NCBI RefSeq assembly: GCF_947507565.1
Contig: NC_089192.1
Span: 1,860,001 to 1,924,000, forward strand
DNA: 64,000 nt
Direction: 5' to 3'
DNA from: Oscarella lobularis
Taxonomy: Eukaryota; Porifera; Homoscleromorpha; Homosclerophorida; Oscarellidae
Shown piece by piece: positions 44,705 to 55,880 of the stretch (the stretch's first letter is position 1; each line of letters starts with the position of its first letter). The translations under genes were made by a program, and so were the position numbers. Under the pieces are notes generated by a model, which had not been told where the DNA came from, did no database searches, and was given only the letters and a program-made list of their open reading frames with translations.

Positions 44705-47700
44705 ATGGCCCAATCAGCATCACCTGAACCTCGATCTCATCACGAAAGTGCGTTGATTGGCGATGTGTTGCATCTCTTCGGTGGAAGAACTGCGCAGTAT
44801 CCTTTCCATTATTTCCCGCGCAACGAAATTTGGACTTGTAATGTCCAAGAAGACAAGAAATGGATCCGTCGTATTGCCAAAGGAAAGAATATTCCTCCTC
44901 CTTGCTACGGAGCACAATGCGTGGTCATCAATGGGATCATGTATTCGTACGGGGGAAAGAAGAAAGACGGGGATCATCTGGGAGAGGTGTTTGGTTTGGA
45001 TCCAAAGAAAATGAAATGGATCCAAGTAGCCACGCCCATCCATGGAAAGAAACCGTGGCAACGCCACTCCTGCTGTTTGTGCGCCATTGGACGAAGAATG
45101 ATCATGTTTGGGGGAGAGAGCTATGACCTTCCTCAACATCGTCTCCAATCAGGAGCAATATGCAATTGGCCAGTGAATAATGAGATTTTTGAATTTGTAT
45201 TTGAACAGGGAAGAGAAAAAGGTAATTTTCAGGAATTGAAATGTGGGTTAAGTCAAATGTTGATGATTAGGATATTGGTTGGATGTTGAATTAAGTGGAG
45301 AAAGACCAAAACCACGTGCCTATGCTGCCATGGAAACGATTGATCAACATCGAGGATTACTCCATGGAGGGTCATCATTAGATGATGCATTTGTGATTGA
45401 TTTGAGGGAAAAGGTAAATCCTAATTATGTTTGGCAGTAATTAATGAATTGTAATAGAAATGGATTTGCATCAATTTCCTTCCAAAACCATCAGCTCGAT
45501 CTTTTCACAGAATTTGTCGATTATCAAAAGAAGGATTTGAAGAAAGAAATTGCTTTCTTCTCATTGGCGGGTACATCAAAGCCAAAGCTTCAGACCACGC
45601 CTACATTCTTGACCTCGACAAAAAAAAATCTTACGCGGTACGAAATCAGAGCTATTGATATCAAATTGTGATCAATTTCATTAGTTTCACCTAAACCCGA
45701 AAATAGCACATATTTCTCTTCACACTCTCCATTGCGTAGAGAATCGAGATGGATCTGCTCGGATCATTGTCACAGGGGGAAAAGACCAAGAAGAAGAATT
45801 AAAAGAAATTCTGAATGAACTTACTCTCGGTATTGAAGAGTGATGTTAGAATCATTATTAAATTTTTTTGTAGGTCCGTCAAACGACTCGTACATGAAGA
45901 TTGAAACTCAGATACTGCCTTCCGCGACATTGATATCAACAGGACCAGAAAATGAATCACAGAACACTAGGGAACTTGAACGAACGTTAGAGCAATTGAG
46001 GTGCGAGTTTCTTTACTTTTGTTTAGAAAGATCATGATAGTAAGGAGATCATCTTTAGAATGGAAGTGGCAAATCTTCAAGATGAAAAGTTACATTATTA
46101 GATAAATAACAATAGCGTCACGTGACAGTTGGAAATGTAGAACCCGCTCCCATCAAGTCTTGGAAGAACAAAGAAGACTATTTCAGGAGGAGAGAATGCA
46201 TTTCGCAGAGCAAAGGCAAGTGAAATGGATCAATATTATTTGTGTCACATGATTATTGCATTTGCAGAAAACATTGGGAAGCACAATACCAGTCTTGCGA
46301 AGAAGAGAGAGCTCGTCTCTCAGATCAGAGGCAAGTTAAATCAATTACAGTGGTGTCACGTGACACCTGCATTTTAGATCACATTGGGAAGAACAATACC
46401 AGTCTTGCGAAGAAGAGAGACTAAGTGTCACTGCCCAAAAGCAAGAAATCGGCATATAACCGTTTGTAAAAAATGACATACCGGGTAACTGTCTTAGGTG
46501 CGAGTTAGAAATCCGTTGTAGTTCTCTTCAGGGAGACAATGAAGCTTTAAGGTAAAGCATACAAAAAATTTTGGTAAATACGTGGCATTATTTTTCTGCA
46601 GAACTGAATCGGCAGCCCAACTTCATTCTTTCGAAGCAGAGAAAGAGGAAATTGCTCAGGCTCATCAAACTCAAATGTACAACTTCAAAAAATGAATTGA
46701 GCAATAATCAATTGCATAATCTTAGGAGAACTGTTGAAGCTTCACTTGCAGAATCCAAACAAAGTCTCGATCAATTTCTCGACGTGCTCAGCATTCGTTC
46801 AGATCAAGTTTGCCTCACGAACGACAAACTTGGTTCAGGAGCATATGCAGGTAGCAAAGCAACCAAAATACTATATTAGTACTATTGGCATTTCTCTAGA
46901 CGTAATAACTGGTCGTTGGCACGAAATTCCAGTTGCTGTAAAGAGATTCCACGATCTCATAACGACCCCAAGAACGATTCCGACGTTCCAAAGAGAAGTT
47001 CTAACGGCGAGTCGACTCCATCATCCCAACATCATCCGTGTATGCGGTGCTGTAATGGAAGATGGAATTCCATTCCAAATCGTCTCTGAATTACTCGAGG
47101 GATCAGTGAGCGAAGTCATCGATGCAGCTCACTCATTTCCATGCTATCTTTCTCACTACGAGCAGCTCTCTATTGTCGTTGAAATGACGTCAGCTATTGC
47201 TTATCTTCACGGGCTCCAACCTCGTCCCTACGTTCACGCAGACATTCGTCCGAATAATGTCTTAGTGACGAGGGATATGAAAGTCAAAGTCGCTGATTTG
47301 GGAGCCGCCCACTTGGTGGAGAGCTCCAAATCAGCTGGGCCCCTTAGTCCCCAATATCTTGCTCCAGAACGAATGCCACCCGCGTCAGGACGCAGCTCGT
47401 TGCCTAGCGACGTCTATAGTCTGGGCGTGTCTCTAATTGAAATATTCACTGGGGTGGGAGCTATTCCAGAAGAGAGGAATGGTCAACTGATGCCTATGAG
47501 AAATCGTAGTCGTCTTCACGTGATTTGCTCGAGAATGATTTCCAACGAAAGAGAGAGGCCTACGAGTGCAGAGTGCTTGGATGTTCTGATAAGAGAAATA
47601 GAGGAACTCGCACGGAGCGGGATTCACACGATAAAGAGAATGGTGAAAGGAAAGTTTGAAGGAGAGGGAGGTAATCGGCGTCACAAAGTCGTTCTTTCAG

Positions 47701-47717
47701 ATAACTTCTTTTTCTAG
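44705..47717 (+). CDS. Kelch / coiled-coil / TKL-like kinase A (804 aa, 13 exons)
   Basis: Exons 44705-45221, 45271-45413, 45458-45637, 45685-45829, 45874-46000, 46059-46088, 46141-46215, 46268-46330, 46378-46440, 46498-46551, 46602-46676, 46726-46850 and 46900-47717 close in phase to 804 residues. Residues about 1-330 are kelch blades (LHLFGGRT, IMYSYGGKKKDG, MIMFGGES, LLHGGSSLDD, FLLIGGYIKAKASDHAYILD, RIIVTGGKDQ). Residues 350-515 are coiled coil. The kinase begins LGSGAYAGDV, Lys in IPVAVKRF (residue 547), catalytic loop HADIRPNNVLV, VADLGAAHL instead of DFG, and SAGPLSPQYLAPER. The basic tail RMVKGKFEGEGG ends the protein and matches the tail of the ankyrin kinase at 35975. Kelch propellers usually bind protein ligands, so a sensor-kinase role is inferred. 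Confidence 0.9.
46141..46440 (+). repeat. Three tandem coiled-coil exons with GC-AG introns
   Basis: Exons 46141-46215, 46268-46330 and 46378-46440. The second and third encode KHWEAQYQSCEEERARLSDQ and SHWEEQYQSCEEERLSVTAQ, so one arose from the other. The first two end AG|GCAAGT and the third AA|GCAAGA, so their introns use GC donors; phases require these sites. These three exons are absent from kinase B. Confidence 0.78.
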
Positions 47718-47756
47718 ACTATCGTATCTGTGTTTTGCATGGAACTTTGTAGCGTC

Positions 47757-47762
47757 AATAAA
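47757..47762 (+). terminator. Poly(A) signal of kelch kinase A
   Basis: AATAAA 40 nt after the stop codon, followed by a T-rich stretch (TTTCCATTTTGTATTG). Confidence 0.6.
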
Positions 47763-48150
47763 ATTTCCATTTTGTATTGTGCCATTCCTTTTTGTTACGT
47801 GTATCATGAATTGAAATCTGAGAGTAATTCAAATGTTGTGATCGAGGCTGGAATGAAAATGTACATATAAATTTTATGCGCGAAAAAGAGCGGAAGTTCT
47901 GCGAATAATTTTTTCATTGTTTCCGCTTGTTTTTGAGCTTTATGCATCATTTCTATGGTTATCGCTTGTTGCTGAGCATTAAATTTCCATTTTTAAGCAT
48001 ATTTGATGCGCAACTAAGAGCGAAAACCGTAAAAAGGACATTTGATTCAGTTATTTCGAATCAATTTTAAAGATTTTGTCGTTTGCTGCTAAACGATCGA
48101 GGTTTGCTGTAGAATTGTTAAAGCTAGCTAGACTGCTGATATAGGCTGCT

Positions 48151-48497
48151 AAGGAAATGGAGGAGGCATTAGAAAGGGGAAGTCATGTTCGTAGAAGAGG
48201 AGTATGAAAGTGACGGCACCGTTGGGGAACTTAACGAAGTGCCCTCCTGGTTCTGAAGTCGGTTTAAATTTTCTATTCTATAGGCCAAGTGTGTAACCGG
48301 TTGCGAAGTTATCATTCGAAATTTTGTCGTTAAGGAATTAGGCGAGTATAGGTGGGGAAAGGATATGGTTAACACTTACAGGATTCGTTGCACATTCCCA
48401 TAGATCAGGCCTAGCATAATCTTCTCTGGCCTTTTCCTAGGTACCCAACAGGGACTGGCCTTTCAAATGTCAGTCCGTTATTAATCTCATGCTAGTT
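48151..48497. other. Spacer between the duplication units
   Basis: Unique sequence between unit A and unit B with no recognised gene. Minus-strand ORFs here lack family features. Confidence 0.4.
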
Positions 48498-48503
48498 CCT
48501 TAC

Positions 48504-49060
48504 CTGAGGTATAGCCAGCTTGGAGCTACGTCAGAGTAGTCTATATCGATCTCCTTGGGAATTTCCACAAGAGCCCGAGGCTCGTCTAATTTTCCATCCA
48601 TGCGTCAAGCCTCAGAAAAATTATTAATAGTATATTGAAATCGATGATTTGTGTAGTTAAATAGGTAGACGAGTGACCAGATCGATTAACTGATTGCATC
48701 GATTTACCTTTAGAAGATCGACAGCCATTTCCAAAATGGCGAACTTGTTTTTCGTTTTGAATTGAGCGCTTACGGACCCGATCAAACTCTTCAAGCCTTG
48801 GAAGATATTCGATGTCCAAGATGCGCCCTAATACGTTTCGTATTTCAGACCGGGATAAACGGAAAACGTCGGTCTTTTCTTCAACTTCGGCTTATTCGCT
48901 TTCGGCTACTCCTTTTCTGCTGTCCACGCTATCAGATGGCATCGCATGCTTTTCTACTACTGGAAGGGCCATGGCCCGCTTTCGAAAAGCCTCTCGTTCT
49001 CGAAGGAGTTGAGCAATGTTTGTTCTTATACGGGCGTTTCTATTCTTTGAGTACGTTCTG
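48504..49060 (-). pseudogene. GTF2E2 5' fragment (duplicated, dead copy)
   Basis: Copies of the first three GTF2E2 exons: QLLREREAFRKRAMALPVVE-like start, KNKFAILEMAVDLLK, and a degraded version of the EPLSLEEIL exon in which the frame is lost (GTCTAATTTTCCATCC where the parent has CACTTTGCCATCTTTG). No later exons follow because the duplication boundary lies here. It is divergent from kelch kinase B just as GTF2E2 is from kinase A, so its promoter region may still serve the kinase. Confidence 0.75.
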
Positions 49061-49215
49061 CCGTTTGACCGTTTCTCCTTTCGAAAAAGAGAGAAAGCTG
49101 GTAAAAATTCTCTTTTTTAGGTAATTGCATTAATTTCCTTTTGATAGGCATTTCGGCCGCGATCGCAAAATTTCCTCCTTTCTCTCTCAGCAAAGAAACC
49201 TCATTCTACGACGAA

Positions 49216-51897
49216 ATGGCCCAATCAACATCACCTGAACCTCGACCGAGTCACGAAAGTGCGTTGATTGGCCATGAATTGCATCTCTTCGGTGGAAGAA
49301 CTGCGAAGAAACCAACTCATTATTTCCCGCGCAATGAAATCTGGACATGTAATGTCCAAGAAGAGAAGAAGTGGATCCGCCGTATTGCGGAAGGAAAGAA
49401 TATTCCTCCTCCTTGCGCAGGAGCACGATGCGTGGTCATCAATGGAATCATGTATTCGTACGGGGGAGGGAAGGAAGACGGCGGTCGTCTGGGAGAGGTG
49501 TTCGGTTTGGATCCGAAGAAAGTGAAATGGATCCTAGTAGCCACGCCCATCCATGGAAAGAAACCATGGCAACGCTACTCCTGCTGTTTGTGGGCCATTG
49601 GAGAAAGAATGATCATGTTTGGGGGAAAGAGCGGACGCATTCCTCGAGATCGTCTCCAACCAGGAGCACAATGCAATAGGGGAGTGAATAATGAGATTTA
49701 TGAATTTGTATTTGAGGAGGGAAGAGAAAAAGGTAAATTTCATGAATTGAAATGTGGAAATGATTCGAATGTTGATGATTAGGATATTGGTTGGATGTCG
49801 AATTAAGTGGAGAAAGACCACAACCACGTGCCGGTGCTGCCATGGAAACGATTGATCAACATCGAGCATTACTCCATGGAGGGTCATCATTAGATGATGC
49901 ATTTGTGATTGACTTGAGAGAAAAGGTAAATCCTAATTATGTTTGAAAATAATTAATTAATGAATTGTAATAGAAATGGATTTGCATCGTTTTCTTTCCA
50001 AAACCATCCGCTCGACAATGTCACAGAATTTGTCGATTATCAAAAGAAGGATTCGAAGAAAGAAATTGCTTTCTTCTCATTGGCGGGTACATGAAAGGCA
50101 AAGCTTCAGACCACGCCTACATTCTTGACTTTGACAAAGGAAATTCTTACGCGGTACGAATCAGAGCTATTGATATCAAATTGTGATCAATTTTATTAGT
50201 TTCACCTAAACCCGGAAATAGCACCTATTCATTTTCACACTCTCCATTGCGTAGAGAATCGAGATGGGTCTGCTCAGATCATTGTCACAGGAGGACAAGA
50301 CCAAGATTCCAAATTAAAAGAAATTCTGAATGAATTTACTCTTGGTAATAAAGAATGGAGTTAAATCATATTTAATTTCTAATTTCTAGGTCCGTCAAAC
50401 GAGTGGTACATACAGATTGAAACTCAGATACTGCCTTCCGCGAAATTGATATCAACAGGACCAGAAAATGAATCACAGAACACTCGGGAACTTGAACGAA
50501 CGTTAGAGCAATTGAGGTGCGAATTTTTTAACTTTGTTTGAAAAGATATTGAGAATAAGGAGATTTTCTTTAGAATGGAAGTGGCAAATCTTCAAGATGA
50601 AAGGTTACAATATTGGATAAATAAAAATAGCGTCACATGAAAGTTGGAAATGTAGACATATCTGTCTTAGGTCTGGGTTAGAAATCCGTTGTAGTTCTCT
50701 TCAGAGAGACAATGAAGCTTTAAGGTAAGGAACAGAGAAAAAAATATTTTTTGCTAATAACGTGACGTTATTTTTCTGCAGAACTGAATTGGCTGCCCAA
50801 CGCCATTCTTTCGAAGCAGAGAAAGAGGAAATTGCTCAGGCTCATCAAACTCAAATGTATACTCTTCAACAGTGAATTGAACAATAATCAAAAGCATAAT
50901 CTCAGGAGAACTGTTGAAGCTTCACTTGCACAATCGAAACAAAATCTTGATCAATTTCTCGACGTGCTCAGCGTTCGTTCAGATCAAGTTCGCCTCACAA
51001 ACGACAAACTTGGTTCAGGAGCATATGCAGGTGACCAAGCAACCAAAATGCTATATTAGTACTATTGCCATTTCTCTAGACGTAATTATTGGTTGTTGGC
51101 ACGGAATGCCAGTTGCTGTAAAGAGATTCCACGATCTCATCACAACCCCAAGAACGATTCCGACATTCCAAAGCGAAGTTCTGACGGCGAGTCGTCTCCA
51201 TCATCCCAACATCATCCGTGTATGCGGTGCTGTCATGGAAGATGGAATTCCATTCCAAATCGTCTCGGAAATACTTGAGGGATCAGTGAGCGAAGTCATC
51301 GATGCAGCTCACTCATTTCCATGCTATCTTTCTCACTACGAGCAGCTCTCTATTGTCGTTGAAATGACGTCAGCTATTGCTTATCTTCACGGGCTCCAAC
51401 CTCGTTCCTACGTTCACGCAGATATTCGTCCAACTAATGTCTTAGTGACGAGGGATATGAAAGTCAAAGTCGCTGATTTGGGAGCCGCCCACTTGGTGGA
51501 GAACTCCAAATCAGCTGGGCCCCTTAGTCTCAAATACATTGCTCCAGAACGAATGCCACCCGCTTCAGGACGCAGCTCGTTGCCAAGCGACGTCTATAGT
51601 CTGGGCGTGTCTCTAATTGAAATATTCACTGGGGTGGGACCTATTCCAGAAGAGAGGAACGGCCAACTGATGCCTATGAGAAATCGTAGTCGTCTTCACG
51701 TGATTTGCTCGAGAATGATTTCAAGCGAAAGAGAGAGGCCTACGAGTGCAGAGTGCTTGGATGTTCTGATAAGAGAAAAGGAGGAACTCGCACGTAGCGG
51801 GATTCCATTGATAAAGAGAATGGTGAAAGGAAAGTTTGAAGGAGAGGGTGCTAATCGGCGTCACAAAGTCGTTCTTTCAGATCACTTCTTTATCTAG
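49216..51897 (+). CDS. Kelch / coiled-coil / TKL-like kinase B (737 aa, 10 exons)
   Basis: Tandem paralogue of the gene at 44705. First exon 49216-49732 and last exon 51080-51897 have the same lengths as in A, and the others match exon for exon except that the three coiled-coil exons corresponding to 46141-46440 are absent. The phase still closes, because exon 6 leaves AG before GTTACA and joins to exon GTCTGGGTTAG. Kelch motifs (LHLFGGRT, MYSYGGGKEDGG, MIMFGGKS, FLLIGGYMKGKASDHA), Lys in MPVAVKRF, HADIRPTNVLV, VADLGAAHL, SAGPLSLKYIAPER and the tail RMVKGKFEGEGA are all present. No stop or frameshift was found. The activation segment differs from A (LSLKYI for LSPQYL). Confidence 0.88.
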
Positions 51898-51936
51898 ACT
51901 ATCGTATCTGTGTTTTGCATGGAATTTCGTAGCGTC

Positions 51937-51942
51937 ATTAAA
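51937..51942 (+). terminator. Variant poly(A) signal of kelch kinase B
   Basis: ATTAAA at the position where copy A has AATAAA, 40 nt after the stop codon. Confidence 0.5.
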
Positions 51943-52604
51943 ACTTTTATTTTATATTGTGCTAGTCCTTTTTCGTTGTGTGTATCATGAATTGAAATCT
52001 GAGAGTAATTCAAATATTGTAATCGAGGGTGGAATGAAAATGTCCATGTAAATTTTATGCGCGAACGACAACGAAAGTTCTTACGAAACACTTTCGGTGT
52101 TTTCGTTTACAGCTGAGCGTTAAATTTTCAATTTTACGCTTTTGATGCGCGACAAAGAGCGCAAACCGTGAGAAGTATATTTGATGCGCAAATAAGAACG
52201 ATTTTTTCCGTATTTGCTGCTAATCGATCATGGTTTGCTGCAGAATTGTTAGGATAGAGACTAGCTGGACTGCTGAGCCCAACTACCAGTAGTTGCAGCT
52301 GCTAGTTTGGCTCTAATGCTAAAATTATTAAATCGTCTATCTATATGCCGTTCCTGTAACTATGGCCGGATAGGGACATTTTGTGATCTCACCGTAATGG
52401 AGATTTTCTATCGACAAAAATTCATGCGGTGCAGCATGAGTTGTCTCACGTACATCGAAGCCGACACTAGAGATGTGACGGACCTAGCTTCTCCCGAACC
52501 CGTGTCAGACACGCGAAAACGTGTCGATCAGACCGGCGAATTTTCCTCTTCCATCGACTGCGGAGACGATCCTAGTGTCATCGTCGAAAACTATTTCATT
52601 CTTC

Positions 52605-52830
52605 ATGGCTGATCAGTTAATCGAAGATTTGGCCAAGAGAAGGAAGCTGACGTCAACAATTCTGCAGCTACTGCAGCAGTCTAGACTAACACGCCTCAAT
52701 CTGATGTGTCTTCGTTCAATCGACGACGAACCGAAATTTCTTGAGCAGTTGGCTAATCAGCGTCACGTGGTCGACATCGACTTGTCTTTCAGCCCTTGTT
52801 TGGCCAGCTGTCGGTTCCGTTTAATTGTGC
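52605..52830 (+). pseudogene. Possible leucine-rich repeat-type gene fragment
   Basis: An ATG frame reads MADQLIEDLAKRRKLTSTIL, then QLLQQSRLTRLNLMCLRSID and FLEQLANQRHVVDIDLSFSP. The spacing of Leu and Asn residues resembles leucine-rich repeats. The frame then loses similarity shortly before the interspersed repeat at 52987, and a preceding frame (52430-52610, YIEADTRDVTDLASPEPV) overlaps it. Fragment of an unrecognised gene, or a chance ORF. Confidence 0.3.
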
Positions 52831-52986
52831 GAGCTCTTTCGTCATCTTGCTCTCGTCACAATCAAAAGTATCCACTCATGTACAGCATGTACGCGTTATT
52901 ATTAATAATCAGATTTGTTATTCGTGCGCATGCGCATCATATCGAGAAGTCTCTGCGCCGAAAGAAACGAAAGAAGCAGATCTACC

Positions 52987-53240
52987 AAGTCTCACGCCTA
53001 AGGCGTGAGTCTCACGCCTCAGCTACACGCACTCACGCCCGCCCAACGCGTTTCTCACGCCTGCTAAAAAATCGTTTGACGAAGGACAATATTTACCATT
53101 TTTACCATTTTTACTGTAGTCCAGGTTGAATAAGGTACTAGAAATTCTCTGCTAAATCGCGTTACGTTCAATTAGTCGGTACGTTTGCGCTATTTTGAGT
53201 AGGCGTGGCTCTCTTTTAAGGGGCGTAGTCAAAAAATTTT
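52987..53240 (+). repeat. Interspersed repeat, copy 2
   Basis: Same block order as 34759-35152: CTCACGCCTAAGGCGTGAG palindrome, CTCACGCCTCAGCT, CACGCCCGCCCAACGCG, CTCACGCCTGCTAAAAAATC and a tail with GAGTAGGCGTGGCTCTC. The GGGCGTGG tail is shorter here. It lies 110 bp before the start codon of the ankyrin gene. Confidence 0.75.
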
Positions 53241-53351
53241 TGCGCGCGCTTGGGCAGACCTCTCACGCCCAACGCCCTTTCACCCTTGGCAACTCTGAAG
53301 AAGTCGTCGAATCGCTGTAAAGGCGACGCTCGAAGACTATTGGAGTCGAAA

Positions 53352-55041
53352 ATGACATCGTCCGCTCGTTCTACGATCGATCGATTGGCCACGATAACCA
53401 AGAAAAATGATAATGAGCATGAATTGCGCCGTTTTCTTTCTACGGAAGAAGTATTTCGATGCGATCAGGTCCATAGAAGTCGCGTTTTTGACCGCCGCAC
53501 ACCCTTGTATTCTCCTTTTCGTTGCAGTACGACTATGGCTTGTCACTACTTCACTATGTGGCGGGAAGAGAGTTTGGGTCGGCGGAAGAAGCCGATGATT
53601 GGCTTGGTTATGCGATTGTGCAAAAGAATCAAGACGTTGAGAAGGAATCATTTTTGGTATGAATACGTTTTGGATTTGTAAATTAATTAATTAAATTGAT
53701 GCGTGGATGCAGTCTGCACTCCGCCCACTTCACTGTGCGTGCGAGTGGGGAAATATTTTTGGCGTTCAATGGCTCGTCACTCACGGTGCAAATATCAACG
53801 CGAAAGACGACGTATGACTTGGAATTGACTTGGAATTGATTTCATGTCGTTGCACTCATCACTTTTTTTAGCGTGAACATACGCCATATTCTTATGCCTG
53901 TCGAAGTTCCGCTGACACAATGAAGAAAATGGTTTATCTCGAGGAACATGGCTGCATTTCGCAATCATTTGACATTGTAACCGAATTGATATCAACCCTC
54001 TCGCAACAATAACTTTTTATTTATAGCTTTGGGCAGCTGCAAATCCATTTTCGTCATCTGAAAAAGCAAACGAGATTTTGCATTATCTCGTCAATGAAAA
54101 GGGATTGAGTGTAAACGCTATTGAAGAAGAGGTGATACATGATGTTCTTTTGTTTGCTACATAAGATATATTTGTAATAGGATGGGAACACTCCTCTGCA
54201 TTGTGCCTGCGAGGTTGGAAGCATTTTTGAAGTAACGTGGCTCATCGAACACCACGCTGATATCAGTGGCGTCAACGAGGTTTGAAGATTTCACTTGCGA
54301 TACTTTTATTCTTATTTCATCTTCAGGGGGGTACAACGCCTTTGATGTATGCGTGTCAAAGTCACATCAATCGTTCAGCGAAAGTTCGCTACTTGGCTGA
54401 AAAAGGAGCGGACTGTCAAGCAAAAGATCACGTGAGACATTGTTTATTTGCTACAAATTCAATCGACAAATCGCCGTCTTTTTTTATTCAGGATGGGAAG
54501 ACGGCTTTGTTTTATGCCACCGCACCCACACCCTCAGAGTGTGAAGATGACGTGAAAGATGTTCTTCGATATCTTGTCATTGAGAAAGGCATTCATATCA
54601 ATTCTGTTTATAAGGTCGCTTTCCTACGATATTTCGCATTTTCGTTTGGCAATTGTATTTTTAGAAGGGAAGGACACCCTTATTGTACGCATGTAATCAC
54701 TATCCTTCTTTCGTTGTCATTCAGCAAATAATTGAATTGGAAGCTGATGTTTCTCTCAGAGATAAGGTTAGTCGGAATTCTCATTCCTCACTCGTTCTTT
54801 ATTCAATTCTTTGTAGAATGAACAAAATGCATTGCATAAGGTTGCACAGAACTATTTAAGCGTAGACAAATCAATTATTTATCTACTGATTGAGAGGGGT
54901 TGCGACGTCACGCACCAAGACAAGGTGAAGAGTTTTTCTTGGAAATTAAAGATAATCTATAAATGTGAATTTTAGGACGGAAAAACACCTTATGAAGTAG
55001 CAATTAATGATGAAATCAGAGCTCACCTTCGACAGCATTAG
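53352..55041 (+). CDS. Ankyrin repeat protein (385 aa, 11 phase-0 exons)
   Basis: Exons 53352-53468, 53528-53656, 53713-53811, 53872-53976, 54027-54131, 54181-54279, 54327-54431, 54492-54614, 54665-54766, 54817-54924 and 54976-55041. Every exon is a multiple of three and every junction is phase 0. After a start MTSSARSTIDRLATITKKND each exon carries about one ankyrin unit (GNTPLHCACEVGSIFEVTWL, GGTTPLMYACQSHINRSAKV, GKTALFYATA, KGRTPLLYACNH, NEQNALHKVAQN) and the last ends GKTPYEVAINDEIRAHLRQH. The exon plan equals the ankyrin part of the gene at 35975, but here no coiled coil or kinase follows. Likely a cytosolic interaction protein. Confidence 0.87.
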
Positions 55042-55462
55042 TTATTAGAGCAAACGAAAGTCTGTGAGCGTAGTTTCACATACGTAAAGCTTTTACGTAT
55101 TGTGAGGAAGGAACGCACGCTAATGAGATAGGTTGGATAACACTTGTAGAGTAGATTGACACATATCAACGTTTTTTTTTCCTTTTTCTTCCTTGGTTCT
55201 TCAGGATCCTATTTTTAGAATAGGCTTTCTATACATTAACTCCTTTTTTGTCCTCTACCTCCTGCTTCAATCATAGTGGTCATGCATTGGACATCGGTGC
55301 GCATGCGTAAGTCATGGAAGTACTTTTGTTCTATTTCGCTAATTTTTGTTGTAACTCCTGCTTGGACGAAGTTTCTCGCAAATGGCACTTAAAACGTATT
55401 CCTATTGTTTGACCAGGGATACTACAAATTTTAGTTTGGTTTGACTGATAATAAGTACAGCA
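55042..55462. other. Intergenic, nothing recognised
   Basis: 3' flank of the ankyrin gene, T-rich around 55165-55250; no gene or repeat identified. Confidence 0.4.
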
Positions 55463-55880
55463 CATTTGGTGCCCTTATCCGGGTATCATTAGTAGTTGAT
55501 GTCCTTATCCGGGTATAGTCAAAGAAGTGTAGTCGTTTTCGCTCAATTTTTCGCAGGACGCGTTTCCGCTATTAGTAGGAGGCTTTCAAAGGCACTTTTT
55601 CTACCCGCTGACGTCTTTACGAAAAAGTGAGGCTCCCTAAGGGGTCTCACGCACAGATTTTCGCCTTGCGAAGCTCAACGTAAAGCTCGAGACGCGAGTG
55701 CAGATATTCCATTCAACGGTACTCTGAATGCCTACAGTTAAACGGGTTCGTCGACCCAACTAAGTTGTTCCCCATCGCCCAAGAGCCGAATTCATGTGTC
55801 GCCGTTTCGAAGCTCTTCTCTCCTCCCTCGTATGTCGAATTCTTTTCTCCGTTGCGCGAAGAAAAGCTATAAGGTGTGTC
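55463..55880 (+). repeat. Direct repeat flanking the EGF gene pair, left copy
   Basis: 418 nt closely matching 63592-64000 with only scattered differences. It starts ATTTGGTGC(C/G)CTTATCCGGG and contains TTTTCGCTCAATTTTTCGCA and CCCCATCGCCCAAGAGCCGA. No long ORF. The right copy reaches the window end, so full length is unknown. Confidence 0.9.

Larger units (their letters stand above)
44027..48150 (+). repeat. Tandem duplication unit A
   Basis: This roughly 4.1-kb block (5' part of GTF2E2 on the minus strand, the shared divergent leader, and the first kelch-kinase gene with its 3' flank) is repeated in direct orientation at 48498-52278. Similarity covers exons, introns and flanks. Unit A keeps three extra coiled-coil exons. 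Confidence 0.88.
48498..52278 (+). repeat. Tandem duplication unit B
   Basis: Second copy of 44027-48150. It starts inside an exon of GTF2E2 (CTACGTCAGAGTAGTCTAT shared) and ends in the shared 3' flank of the kinase gene (ACTAGCTGGACTGCTGA). Shorter mainly because the three tandem coiled-coil exons are missing. Confidence 0.87.
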
